Shown here one piece after another: positions 1 through 7,702 of a stretch of 64,000 bases of DNA. Location: positions 434,001-498,000 of the forward strand of contig NZ_AP024900.1 of the NCBI RefSeq assembly GCF_024347075.1, in the 5' to 3' direction. Each line of letters opens with the position of its first letter. Within the stretch, counting starts at the first letter, position 1. Source of the DNA: Vibrio rarus (GTDB taxonomy: Bacteria; Pseudomonadota; Gammaproteobacteria; Enterobacterales; Vibrionaceae). The notes beneath the pieces were generated by a model. It made no database searches. It was not told the DNA's origin and saw only the letters and a list, made by a program, of their open reading frames with translations. A program made the translations under genes and the position numbers.

Positions 1-372
1 AGAAAGGTCAAGTTCATTTTTTCTATATTCTAAGTATTTAGATGACTTTATTAAATTGAACGCATTATTTATATTAGCGTTTTCTACAATATCATTTCTG
101 TCATTAATTGAATTAATAAGCTCATTTAATGATGAAAGATTTTCTTCACTACTTGTTTTTTCTATTATAATGTCATGAAGTTCGTTAGACATAACCTCTC
201 TAAATGTAGTCGATATAGGGAAATTTAAAATATTATCCATAGATAATGTTTTTAGCATTATGCCAATTTCTGGTGTAAGCCTAACCGAGAGTGTTTGTAA
301 CTCATCATCATGCATTTTTTCTTTTTTTCTTTCAGATAAGATTCCGAACAACTCCTTGATATCTATACTCAT
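1..372 (-). CDS. Unrecognised small protein, C-terminus cut by window edge
   Basis: A leftward reading frame opens with ATG at 372 and stays open to base 1 (124 codons seen, stop not reached). Its ATG overlaps the stop of the next gene upstream in an ATGA arrangement, so the two are almost certainly translationally coupled in one operon. The N-terminus (MSIDIKELFGILSERK) is charged. A middle segment around residues 28-60 (LQTLSVRLTPEIGIMLKTLS...) is reminiscent of a ribbon-helix-helix strand followed by helices. The rest is Asn/Glu/Ser-rich and helical-looking. Base composition is strongly AT-rich, unlike the backbone genes to the right. I do not recognise the family. Seen: open frame and overlap. 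Inferred: possible DNA-binding accessory protein of a mobile island. Confidence 0.6.
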   Translation of the reverse strand, partial: MSIDIKELFGILSERKKEKMHDDELQTLSVRLTPEIGIMLKTLSMDNILNFPISTTFREVMSNELHDIIIEKTSSEENLSSLNELINSINDRNDIVENANINNAFNLIKSSKYLEYRKNELDLS

Positions 373-833
373 TTGCTTTCTTTCCTTGTGATTAGTGATT
401 TTTTTATTTGAGCCTCGTCATGTTCAACATAGCCATACGATTCGTGTAAAAATGATAGTTTCCACTCCCATGTTTTACCTTCATAATGATGAACATAATG
501 TTCAGATATTTCCTTTTCTACATGCCTCAATATGGGAATTATGTCCACTTGAGGCATTTCTAAAAAAAGCTTTACAACCCAATCACTAACTAATGCACCT
601 ATTATCTCTGATCTTTTTACTGATAATTTTTTTGCTAGCTCATCCATGACAATTAGATCATTTCTATGAAATGTCATATTAAATTGAGATGACTTTTTGT
701 TTGGGCTTTTGGCGTAGAAACTATTCTCAGCTAAACTTTTAAGAAATAATTCATAACGCTCTCTTTCAATGATTTTTTCATCTTCAGTTAAATTTAATTT
801 TTCAACTTCTATTTCTTTATTATTTTTTTTCAA
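369..833 (-). CDS. Unrecognised protein with possible ribbon-helix-helix segment
   Basis: This 154-residue protein is highly charged and AT-rich in codon use. Residues about 50-80 (FNMTFHRNDLIVMDELAKKL followed by SVKRSEIIGALVSDW) fit the pattern of a short beta strand plus two helices seen in Arc/MetJ-type ribbon-helix-helix repressors, which suggests DNA binding. The remainder has no motif I recognise. It lies 15 bp downstream of the 92-residue gene at 849-1127 and overlaps the next gene (start at 372) by 4 bp, so the three look like one leftward operon. The neighbouring dead integrase points to an integrated element. Function is unknown; a regulatory role is inference only. Confidence 0.6.
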   Translation of the reverse strand: MKKNNKEIEVEKLNLTEDEKIIERERYELFLKSLAENSFYAKSPNKKSSQFNMTFHRNDLIVMDELAKKLSVKRSEIIGALVSDWVVKLFLEMPQVDIIPILRHVEKEISEHYVHHYEGKTWEWKLSFLHESYGYVEHDEAQIKKSLITRKESK

Positions 834-848
834 AACTAACCTCGTATA

Positions 849-1127
849 TCAGTGTATTTTGTTAGATAATTTTTTATTAAATGAACCTAGTGCATATGTG
901 GTTATATCAAGATCACCTGATTTAACTAGAACTAAACCGCCTCTCTGAGACATCTTTTGCATGTTTTGAGAAATTCTTTTTAAAGAAGTTAAGGCGCTAT
1001 CAATTGCTTTTTTGTTAAGGATGATTTTATCACCATCATCAACGCCAAATTTTTCAACGATATCCAACATCTGGTCGTTAATTGCTCTCTCGCTCATACG
1101 CATCTGAATGTGTCTTGTTCTAGCCAT
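849..1127 (-). CDS. Small basic hypothetical protein, first gene of a leftward operon
   Basis: The 92-residue protein starts with ATG at 1127 behind a GGAG-type ribosome binding site about 8 nt upstream. It begins MARTRHIQMRMSERAIND and contains the segment FGVDDGDKIILNKK. This N-terminal pattern (R-H-x-Q-x-R-M-x-x-R-x-I) resembles small mobile-element proteins of the DUF4258-like type (A-R-x-H-x-x-x-R-M-x-x-R-x-I), but I cannot assign it firmly. The gene precedes the two other small genes (369-833 and the one starting at 372) with short spacing, consistent with co-transcription from a promoter between 1128 and 1330. Composition is AT-rich. Function is not known. Confidence 0.6.
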   Translation of the reverse strand: MARTRHIQMRMSERAINDQMLDIVEKFGVDDGDKIILNKKAIDSALTSLKRISQNMQKMSQRGGLVLVKSGDLDITTYALGSFNKKLSNKIH

Positions 1128-1334
1128 CTTTAATCTCCACGGGTTAAGTTGATGGGGTTATAATGACTGACAACTGGGTTAATGTAAAGTTCTTTTTTAC
1201 GCATTTTTTGGGTTTTATGGGAAACCCATTGCATCACATTGATTCTAAAGGCTTTTTTATTGCACATTTAAATGTAAGTAGAAAAGATTAAATTTATTAG
1301 CAATCGTAACGCTAATCTATAATCACTATAGTAG
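1128..1334. other. Upstream region of the small-gene operon
   Basis: This AT-rich non-coding stretch lies between the small-gene operon and the terminator of the dead integrase. It must hold the leftward promoter of the 849-1127 gene. An imperfect inverted repeat lies around 1209-1227 (GGGTTT, TATG, GGAAACCC) and could be an operator. I see no reading frame of note. Confidence 0.35.
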
Positions 1335-1366
1335 TAAAAAAAAGGCCCTCAATACTATTGAGGGCC
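1335..1366 (-). terminator. Rho-independent terminator downstream of the integrase remnant
   Basis: An inverted repeat of about 11 bp (GGCCCTCAATA / TATTGAGGGCC, 1344-1366) is preceded on the + strand by a run of nine A residues (1335-1343). Read leftward this is a strong GC-rich hairpin followed by a U-tract. It lies 73 bp past the stop of the leftward integrase pseudogene and would have terminated its transcript. Confidence 0.85.
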
Positions 1367-1438
1367 TAAGTCATCACACAGCTTTATTCTATTATTCTCT
1401 CTTAACAGCACTTTGATGCAGGCTTATGGCATGCCTTT

Positions 1439-2440
1439 TTAGCCAAGGTACGCTGAAGTGATGTTAACTCGATGATGACCCAATGATTTGGAGATGGTCA
1501 TACGAGCCTCTTTATCTAACTCTCGCGCTTGTTGAAGTAAGATGTTGAGTTGCGAGGCCATGTACTCATGGTGCGCCTTACCATGAGCAACACCTGCCTT
1601 CACTGGCGGCAATACGCGAGTTAATGCCAGATAATACTCACAAGCAAAGTGCTTTCGCTCACCGTGGGTTTTATAGGTTGGATCGATACGTTGATGCTCG
1701 CGCCATGCCCACGACTGAAATGATTTTATACTCATAGTGACTGGAACAAGGTTGTCATGCCCTGTTTGTGCTTGGTGCTGTGCTCCTCATTGAAGCGCTT
1801 GATATTTCCCCTCTTTATTGCATGCTACTTCCCGTGGTTGCCCACCTTTAGTGCCTCTAGAAACGCATATATTCCCATGATTCATCGCATCACCGAGTGC
1901 TTTAGCACTGTCTAACAGCGCAGCCTCTCGTTGCCGTAAACCAAATTGACGTTGCAGGTCGGCCATCACCGCCAATGGCTCAGAGGCTTTTGACAAAATG
2001 CGCTGATGAAGAGCGTCATTAACCGAGGCATCCACTGTGGCAATGCCTGATTTTTGAGGATGATCCAACTCTTTAGTCGCCAGCACCTTAGTTTTGCTGT
2101 CACCTCTAGCTTGCTGCATGCAAACATTAATATGACTCAAATAGTCTCTTGCCGAACTTGCTGTGAACCCATTGTCAGATTCAAATCGCTCTCGTTAATA
2201 TTCACCAAAAAGCATCACATGAGATTTATCGACTTTATCCAGTCGCTTCACATCGGTATGACGCTTTAAAAAATCAGCAAATTCACGACAAGCAGGCAAC
2301 CTTACCGCATGAGTATTGTTTTTCACCCTCCCTAACTGCTCAAGCGAAGCGTTGATAAGCGCTTTATCTATCTGCCTAGAGCGTAAACCAAAGTTCGGCT
2401 TACTGAAGTCACGAACGCCGTTGGGTGGGTGTTGAGGTTT
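1439..2440 (-). pseudogene. Dead tyrosine integrase (Integrase_1 / Phage_int_SAM_2 type)
   Basis: Reading leftward in a single frame from about 2440 to the stop at 1439 gives one continuous integrase-like protein interrupted by two in-frame nonsense codons: TAA at 2195-2197, where related proteins appear to have a residue inside the N-terminal SAM-like domain, and TGA at 1787-1789. The N-terminal part (DFSKPNFGLRSRQIDKAL...) matches my memory of the N-terminal domain of phage/ICE integrases of the PF12834/PF12835 pair. The middle (LRQREAALLDSAKAL, SRGTKGGQPREV) matches the start of the catalytic domain. The C-terminus (SKSLGHHRVNITSAYLG) carries the tyrosine-recombinase GH...Y ending. No start codon lies at the 5' end of the frame (an in-frame stop is at 2441-2443), so the N-terminus is also lost. 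Because both stops keep the frame, the decay looks recent. It marks an integrated element that can no longer excise by itself. Confidence 0.8.
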
Positions 2441-2527
2441 TCATCGGACACTATCGCAGAATCACCAAAAATATTAGTAAACGAAATTAAAGAACGATTA
2501 ACTGATATGGCAGAAAGGTATAGCTAG
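2432..2527 (+). pseudogene. Possible 3' remnant of an unidentified gene
   Basis: A short open + frame that begins at the edge of the integrase remnant encodes ...SPKILVNEIKERLTDMAERYS before a TAG at 2525. The amphipathic charged sequence looks protein-like rather than random, but there is no start and no recognisable family. It may be the tail of a gene truncated when the element inserted. The rest of the stretch up to 2712 contains nothing I can name. Confidence 0.25.
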
Positions 2528-2712
2528 ATACGCAACGAGAAAACTTAAGCTTACAGGAAGTTGTAGCCACTCCCTAATCCAGTCAGCGAGTATCCATATC
2601 CAATCGCGACGGGAACATGCAAATGATTACTGGTTGTCCATCAGCAACTTGTTCAAAGAACATAAATACATATAGTCACCCCTGTAGAAGTAGCTAACTA
2701 GACTGACTCATT

Positions 2713-3288
2713 TTGCTTTTAGTGTTCATTACCAGCAGGTATTACAGGCCAGATTGGGACAAGAGTGCCTTAGTGCGACTACTCTACAACGCTTCTACCC
2801 CACAACTTGTTAGATCAAATGCTCTACACATTTTAGGGTGTGTGCGTTTTCCCTACTTAAGGTTAATAGCCTACTTTTCACCATTAAGTCAGCGAGAGTA
2901 TAGCTACCCTCTGACCAAAGAAGAGACAGACAAGCTTGTTGTTCAGTTCGGCACATACGTAAGAGATGAGTTTAAAAGTGAACTTTCATCGTTTTATTCA
3001 GACAGAGAGATAGACTCTATATTGAGCACTCTATCAATTATCAATAAAACAGAACCTACTGTAGGGGATATTATTCCAGAGCTTAATAAAGCCAGTTTAG
3101 ATGCTGAAAGAGTACTGGAAGATCTGTACGAGCGTTCTTTTATTGGAATGAGAAATGACAAGGGGCATGTGTTTTTCAAATACAAGTACCTGCCACACCA
3201 CACCTTTGGGGATGAGCTAAAATTAACGCAAGACCAAAAGTTGTTAGTGCACTTCATCTTCGAGCAATTATTTAGAGAAATCTATTAA
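2713..3288 (+). CDS. Unrecognised 191-codon ORF, probably a truncated C-terminal part of a larger protein
   Basis: The frame runs from a TTG at 2713 to a TAA at 3286-3288. There is no convincing ribosome binding site upstream, and the first residues (LLVFITSRYYRPDWDKSALVRLLYNAS) read like the interior of a protein, so the 5' part is probably missing. The remainder is a mixed alpha/beta sequence ending in SFIGMRNDKGHVFFKYKYLPHH and KLLVHFIFEQLFREIY. The general look is that of the C-terminal helical part of P-loop ATPases found near defence or mobile genes, but no nucleotide-binding motif lies in the surviving part. I do not assign a function. A weak hairpin (GACCAC/GTGGTC) at about 3321-3343 followed by TTTT may be its terminator. 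Confidence 0.4.
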   Translation: MLLVFITSRYYRPDWDKSALVRLLYNASTPQLVRSNALHILGCVRFPYLRLIAYFSPLSQREYSYPLTKEETDKLVVQFGTYVRDEFKSELSSFYSDREIDSILSTLSIINKTEPTVGDIIPELNKASLDAERVLEDLYERSFIGMRNDKGHVFFKYKYLPHHTFGDELKLTQDQKLLVHFIFEQLFREIY

Positions 3289-3992
3289 CTGCGGGCAGAG
3301 AAGGGCGGCTCCTTACAATTTGACCACTGCATCCAACGGTGGTCTTTTACATTTTGGGATAAAAAAGTTATTCATGTTTTGCTAATATTAGATTCTCCGT
3401 AACTCATTTTTGTCCGTGCGACCTGAAGTCGTATGAAGCGTTGTTCACCGCTTTATGAGTGAACCGTCTGTATCACCAGATGAACCTACGAGCCTGAATA
3501 AAGCAGCGGCTCGGACAATGTAACGAAACTTGGCCGTCTGGCCGAGTGGGAAAAGAATCGTAAGAGGACGTTCCTCCTGAAAACCACAATTCGGGTAAGT
3601 GCTAGGTAGTCAGTATGATGAACGTATGTGAATCCATTCAAGGTGCGTTATGTGATGAAGCAGCGGAAGTGGTTAATACGCTGTGGCCAAAAGGCAATGA
3701 GAGTTGGAAAGAGGTTGGACAGTACTCTTTCGTGGTCGCTGTACTCTCCGCACTATAGTGGGCATCTAAACTGACATTTTACGTAACATACGGAACAGGG
3801 TAAGCCTGAATCACTCCCTTTGGGAAAGCCTTTGTGGCCGATAGTGATGCAGGTATAGGAGGTCGGAAAAAGCGAAAGCTACATTGTAATGATGTAGATA
3901 CAGACCTGTGTCTGATCACAAAAGTGAGCCCACTTCCGACTGGTCTCCCATTGCGAGATAATTTGAAGAACTTTATTCAAGGAGAAAAGCAA

Positions 3993-5465
3993 ATGATGAT
4001 CTCGAAAGAGATTAGTGCATCTTCTGACGGCGCTCAATGGCAGTCCATCGATTGGAAATCCGTTGAAGCACACGTATTGAAGCTTCAAATGCGTATCGCA
4101 AAAGCAACGAGAGAAAAGAAATACGGTAAGGTGAAGTCCTTACAGTGGCTCTTGACTCATTCTCGCTCAGCCAAACTTGTTGCGGTTAAGCGAGTCTCTC
4201 AGAATAAAGGCAGTAAAACGCCTGGAATAGACGGTGTCACCTGGAACACAGATGCACGCCGTATGAAAGCAGTCAATCAACTGAGTCGCAAGGCTTACTC
4301 TGCAAAACCACTCAAACGTATCTACATTCCCAAAAAGAACGGCAAGCTCAGGCCATTGGGTATTCCATGCATGATTGATAGAGCGCAACAAGCCCTCCAC
4401 CTTCTAGCACTAGAGCCTGTGTCCGAAACGTTTGCCGACCTCAATAGCTATGGTTTTAGGCCAAATCGCAGCACGGCTGACGCCGTCAGTCAGTGCTTCA
4501 AATGTTTGGCTCTAAAGCAATCAGCGAAATGGGTCCTTGAGGGAGATATTAAAGCTTGCTTCGACAAAATCGGGCATCAATGGCTTATGAACAATATCAC
4601 GGTAGATAAACGTATGTTAGAGCAATGGTTAAAATCTGGCTATGTGGATAAGGGACTGTTCTACGATACCGATGAAGGTACACCTCAAGGTGGAATAATT
4701 TCTCCAACCTTGATGCTAATGACTCTCGCGGGGATAGAACAACAAATAAAATCTACAGCCCTGAAACAGGGGGCTAGAGCCAACTTTATCGGTTACGCGG
4801 ATGATTTCGTGGTCACTTGCTCTTCAAAGGAAGTGCTAGTGAACGACATCAAACCGTTGATTGCTGACTTTTTGGCAGAAAGAGGGTTAACCCTCTCCGA
4901 AGAGAAAACGAAGATCACTCATATTGATGATGGCTTTGACTTTCTGGGCTTCAATCACAGGAAGTACAAAGGGAAATTACTCATTAAACCGAGCAAATCC
5001 AACACGCTGTTATTCTTGAGAAATCTACGTGAACTTATTAAAAAGCACGCAACCATCCCTGTTAACGATCTTATCAAGTTGATAAATCCGAAACTTAGAG
5101 GATGGGCGAACTACTATCGCCATTGTGTTGCTAAACAAGTATTCGGGTATGTCGGCCACAAACTATTCCAAGCGCTATGGCACTGGGCAGTTAGGCGTCA
5201 TCCAACCAAGTCCAAAGACTGGGTTGTTCATAAGTATTTTCTTAATCGTAAAGGCCAGTGGCAATTTCACGGTTGGCAGAAAATTATGAACATGGACTGT
5301 CACTTAAATTTGTTCCAAATAGCTAAAGTGCCTATAGAGCGACACGTAAAAATCAGGAATGCAGCGACCCCTTTTGACCCTCAGTACCAAGAATACTTGG
5401 CTAAGAGAAAACCCAAAAGGCTAGCTCGTAACTCTTGGAAAGAGCCTGTCCCGACTGCGTTATAA
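3993..5465 (+). CDS. ltrA: Group II intron reverse transcriptase/maturase (LtrA-type)
   Basis: The start chosen is ATG at 3993, eight nucleotides after AAGGAG; the frame is open further upstream to 3834 but without a comparable site. The 490-residue product has the RT N-terminal domain (DWKSVEAHVLKLQMRIAKA), then the RT fingers/palm with NKGSKTPGIDGVTW, the IPKKNGKLRPLGIP block and the catalytic YADD at residues about 268-271. A GIIM maturase domain follows (NPKLRGWANYYRH). The C-terminus ends shortly after the ATPFDPQYQEYLAKR block and lacks the Cys-rich HNH endonuclease that follows this block in many relatives, so retrohoming would have to occur without second-strand cleavage by this protein. 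It acts on the intron RNA that carries it, promoting splicing and target-primed reverse transcription. Confidence 0.92.
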   Translation: MMISKEISASSDGAQWQSIDWKSVEAHVLKLQMRIAKATREKKYGKVKSLQWLLTHSRSAKLVAVKRVSQNKGSKTPGIDGVTWNTDARRMKAVNQLSRKAYSAKPLKRIYIPKKNGKLRPLGIPCMIDRAQQALHLLALEPVSETFADLNSYGFRPNRSTADAVSQCFKCLALKQSAKWVLEGDIKACFDKIGHQWLMNNITVDKRMLEQWLKSGYVDKGLFYDTDEGTPQGGIISPTLMLMTLAGIEQQIKSTALKQGARANFIGYADDFVVTCSSKEVLVNDIKPLIADFLAERGLTLSEEKTKITHIDDGFDFLGFNHRKYKGKLLIKPSKSNTLLFLRNLRELIKKHATIPVNDLIKLINPKLRGWANYYRHCVAKQVFGYVGHKLFQALWHWAVRRHPTKSKDWVVHKYFLNRKGQWQFHGWQKIMNMDCHLNLFQIAKVPIERHVKIRNAATPFDPQYQEYLAKRKPKRLARNSWKEPVPTAL

Positions 5466-5500
5466 GTTGCTGGGTATCAATGATGCCTTAGTGGAGGCTT

Positions 5501-5534
5501 GAGCCGTATGCAGTGAAAGTTGCACGTACGGTTC
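5501..5534 (+). ncRNA. Group II intron domain V
   Basis: A 34-nt hairpin beginning GAGCCGTA and ending TACGGTTC carries the catalytic AGC triad at positions 2-4 and a GAAA tetraloop in the distal stem. The distal stem has an A-U pair (GCAGU/GUUGC) where the form I remember most often has G-C (GCGGU/GUCGC), a compensatory change that keeps pairing and argues for a functional ribozyme. Confidence 0.9.
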
Positions 5535-5575
5535 TTAGGGAGACGGCACTTGGTAACAAGTGTCGTCCACCCGAC

Positions 5576-5811
5576 AATTGTGATTTACGATACCAGCAGG
5601 TCAAATGTACGGTCTAGTGGTGACTAGCCAGTGGTCTCAGTGTCAATGACTACAACTCTGTCCTTAAACCCAACTATTTATCAATCATTCTGATAATGAT
5701 AGGTAGCTTTTCTCGCTCACCAAGTAAGTTGTTGTTTTTAAAGTTTTATTTAACATCGCCCTACGGTTTTAGGTAAATGGTTGAACCTTTAAATTATTGA
5801 ATTTAAGATAT
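5576..5811. other. Intergenic stretch between group II intron and grcA terminator
   Basis: I see no plausible gene here on either strand. It contains the 3' exon of the intron (AATTGTGATT...) and AT-rich sequence, and marks the boundary between the accessory left end and the conserved backbone that begins with grcA. Confidence 0.4.
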
Positions 5812-5843
5812 AAAAAAAGAGGATCTGAGTATAACTCAGATCC
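5812..5843 (-). terminator. Rho-independent terminator of grcA
   Basis: A perfect 10-bp stem (GGATCTGAGT / ACTCAGATCC, 3-nt loop, 5821-5843) has a run of A residues on its left, which is a U-tract for leftward transcripts. It lies about 60 bp past the grcA stop. Confidence 0.88.
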
Positions 5844-5902
5844 CCCATAACTTATCAGCCTAAGCTTTAGCTAGGTTTTTTATACTTTACTGAAACTCTA
5901 AA

Positions 5903-6280
5903 TTATAGAGAAGCGGTAAAAGTACGAGCGATAACATCACGTTGTTGCTCTGGAGTTAGAGAGTTAAAACGCACAGCATATCCAGATACACGGATAGTTA
6001 GCTGTGGGTATTTTTCAGGGTGGTTAACTGCATCTTGAAGAGTTTCACGCTTAAGAACGTTAACGTTTAGGTGCTGGCCGCCTTCGACTTTTGGTGCTTT
6101 TTCGATAGCGATTTCACGGCTTTCGTAGTCACCTAGATCTGAAGTAGGGATTACTTGATCAGCTTCATAGCCAGCAGATGCAATAACACAACGCGCTTCA
6201 TTCTTTTCAGAATCTAGTAGCCAGATTGAGTTTAGTAGTTCGTCGTTAGCTGCTTTTGTGATTTGAATACCTTGGATCAT
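5903..6280 (-). CDS. grcA: Autonomous glycyl radical cofactor GrcA (YfiD)
   Basis: The 125-residue protein is homologous to the C-terminal end of pyruvate formate-lyase. The segment RVSGYAVRF near the C-terminus carries the glycine that is oxidised to a radical by the PFL activase. In E. coli YfiD replaces the radical domain of oxygen-cleaved pyruvate formate-lyase and restores its activity, so it is a cytoplasmic repair cofactor for anaerobic or microaerobic carbon metabolism. Length agrees with the family (about 125-127). The ATG at 6280 follows an AGGAG site. It is transcribed leftward as a single gene with its own terminator. Two FNR-type boxes upstream (6369-6382 and 6422-6435) indicate oxygen control. 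Confidence 0.96.
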   Translation of the reverse strand: MIQGIQITKAANDELLNSIWLLDSEKNEARCVIASAGYEADQVIPTSDLGDYESREIAIEKAPKVEGGQHLNVNVLKRETLQDAVNHPEKYPQLTIRVSGYAVRFNSLTPEQQRDVIARTFTASL

Positions 6281-6368
6281 AATTTTCTCCTAAGCCACAT
6301 ATGTGGGTTTGATGTTACTTATAAACTTGGAGCTTTCGATTGCTCACTGCATGTTTGCCATTCTAATA

Positions 6369-6382
6369 TTGATTTATGTCAA
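6369..6382 (-). promoter_or_regulatory. FNR box, promoter-proximal, upstream of grcA
   Basis: Read on the gene strand the site is TTGACATAAATCAA, nine of ten matches to the FNR consensus TTGAT-N4-ATCAA. It is centred 95 bp upstream of the grcA start codon, suitable for a class II activator site. E. coli yfiD is activated by FNR, so the assignment fits known regulation. Confidence 0.75.
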
Positions 6383-6421
6383 AAAACAACTAAAAACCAT
6401 GTTTTTTTTAGGGTATTTTTT

Positions 6422-6435
6422 ATGATTAGGATCAA
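6422..6435 (-). promoter_or_regulatory. FNR box, distal, upstream of grcA
   Basis: ATGATTAGGATCAA on the + strand matches the FNR consensus at nine of ten defined positions. Its centre is 53 bp from that of the proximal box, the same spacing I recall for the two FNR sites (-40.5 and -93.5) at E. coli yfiD. The upstream site there reduces activation under full anaerobiosis. Confidence 0.65.
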
Positions 6436-6598
6436 GTTATAATTAAATTATTGGTTTATAACGTATTTATTAACATAGTTTTCCGTTTTGATTGTTTTTG
6501 TGTGGTTTTTTAACAACATTAGTATCAAATTTGTTGCCGTATCGTTTTTGCATAACAGAAGAAAACCACTCATTTTAAGAAGAGTAAAGAGAAGTTTT

Positions 6599-7450
6599 AT
6601 GTCTACTAGTAAGTTTATTGGTGCTCATGTTTCCGCCGCTGGTGGTGTGGAAAATGCACCATTGAGAGCGAAAGAAATAGGTGCAAGCGCATTTGCCTTA
6701 TTTACTAAGAATCAGCGTCAATGGGCCGCAAAACCATTAACGCAAAAAAGTATCGATTCCTTTAAGAAAAATTGCACGGCGTTAGGTTTTACATCCGCGC
6801 AAATTCTTCCTCATGATTCGTATCTGATTAATTTAGGAGCGCCAGAAGAAGAAAAACTGGCAAAGTCTCGGGCAGCATTTATCGATGAGATGGAACGCTG
6901 TGAGCTATTAGGTCTTACGTTACTGAATTTTCATCCGGGCAGTCATTTAAAAAAAATCTCTGAAAAAGAGTGCTTAGCGCGTATCGCCGAGTCCATTAAT
7001 TTAGCCCATGAAGCGGTGCCAAACGTCATTGCCGTCATAGAAAATACGGCCGGACAAGGGACGAACTTGGGTTGGCGTTTTGAGCATCTCGCTGAAATTA
7101 TTGATCAAGTGAAAGATAAAAGCCGAGTTGGGGTGTGTATTGATACGTGCCATACCTTTGTCGCGGGTTACGATTTAAGAACCTTTAGCGCATGTGAAGA
7201 GACGTTTGCTGAGTTCGATAGAGTTGTGGGTATGCACTACTTACGTGCAATGCACATCAATGATTCGAAAATTCCATTAGGTGGCAAGGTGGACCGTCAT
7301 CACTCATTAGGGGAAGGGGAGATAGGTTGGGAGTGTTTTCAGTATATTTCGCAAGATCCACGCTTTAATGGCATCCCTTTGATCCTAGAAACTATCGAGC
7401 CTGAGCGCTGGCAACAAGAAATTCAAGCTATGCGTTCTTTTGCAATGTAA
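6599..7450 (+). CDS. nfo: Deoxyribonuclease IV (endonuclease IV, Nfo)
   Basis: This is an AP endonuclease that nicks DNA 5' to abasic sites in base excision repair. The 283-residue product from ATG 6599 begins [16 protein letters not shown] and contains the zinc-ligand blocks typical of the xylose-isomerase-like TIM barrel: [59 protein letters not shown] and LILETIEPE. The frame is open back to 6488, but the upstream extension (MIVFVWFF...) does not belong to the family, so the internal ATG is chosen. It lies divergent from grcA and upstream of ung, which also acts in base excision repair. Confidence 0.95.
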   Translation: MSTSKFIGAHVSAAGGVENAPLRAKEIGASAFALFTKNQRQWAAKPLTQKSIDSFKKNCTALGFTSAQILPHDSYLINLGAPEEEKLAKSRAAFIDEMERCELLGLTLLNFHPGSHLKKISEKECLARIAESINLAHEAVPNVIAVIENTAGQGTNLGWRFEHLAEIIDQVKDKSRVGVCIDTCHTFVAGYDLRTFSACEETFAEFDRVVGMHYLRAMHINDSKIPLGGKVDRHHSLGEGEIGWECFQYISQDPRFNGIPLILETIEPERWQQEIQAMRSFAM

Positions 7451-7541
7451 TTTTACTCTTCAATCATTTGCAATGTTGGCACACTTCTTTCATTATCCTT
7501 TGCGATCGACATCACAAAGTAAAGTGTAATTGGAGTGTGCT

Positions 7542-7640
7542 ATGTATAAGTCCCTTTCTGTAATTCCTCAAGCCCGCCCTTGTCAGCGTGGTAGCGCATA
7601 TCATCCAACTCCTCAGAAGCGTAATACTAAGAAGAAGTGA
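7542..7640 (+). CDS. Putative 32-residue basic small protein
   Basis: ATG at 7542 follows TTGGAG with 6-8 nt spacing and opens a 32-codon frame ending TGA at 7638-7640. The predicted peptide starts MYKSLSVIPQARPCQRG and ends in a lysine-rich tail (QKRNTKKK). It is strongly basic with one cysteine. It fills most of the gap between nfo and ung. No family is recognised and only conservation in related genomes could prove it is translated. Confidence 0.4.
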   Translation: MYKSLSVIPQARPCQRGSAYHPTPQKRNTKKK

Positions 7641-7702
7641 TATCTTAATTGATTGCCTTGTGCCAAAATTTTATCTATTAATCTACAAAATGGATAAATT
7701 AG

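Larger units (their letters stand above)
3416..5575 (+). mobile_element. Group II intron, apparently complete
   Basis: The 5' end is GTGCGACC at 3416, the canonical group II start. The six exon bases just before it (TTGTCC, 3410-3415) are exactly complementary to GGACAA at 3513-3518 inside domain I, giving a convincing IBS1/EBS1 pair. Domain V is at 5501-5534 and domain VI follows it. The 3' end is taken as the AC of CCGAC at 5575, with an A at 5569 seven nucleotides from the end as the likely branch point. The intron encodes its own reverse transcriptase/maturase. It sits outside any recognisable gene, downstream of the truncated ORF at 2713-3288, so it interrupts nothing obvious. It looks competent for splicing and possibly mobile. 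Confidence 0.88.

Noticed and set aside
3321..3350. attC target for the group II intron
   Set aside because: The small hairpin is about 70 bp from the intron and lacks attC boxes; IBS1/EBS1 pairing explains the insertion better.
5576..5640. A tRNA-like stretch in the 3' exon (GGTCTAGTGGTGACTAGCC)
   Set aside because: No cloverleaf with T-loop GTTC and acceptor pairing could be built.
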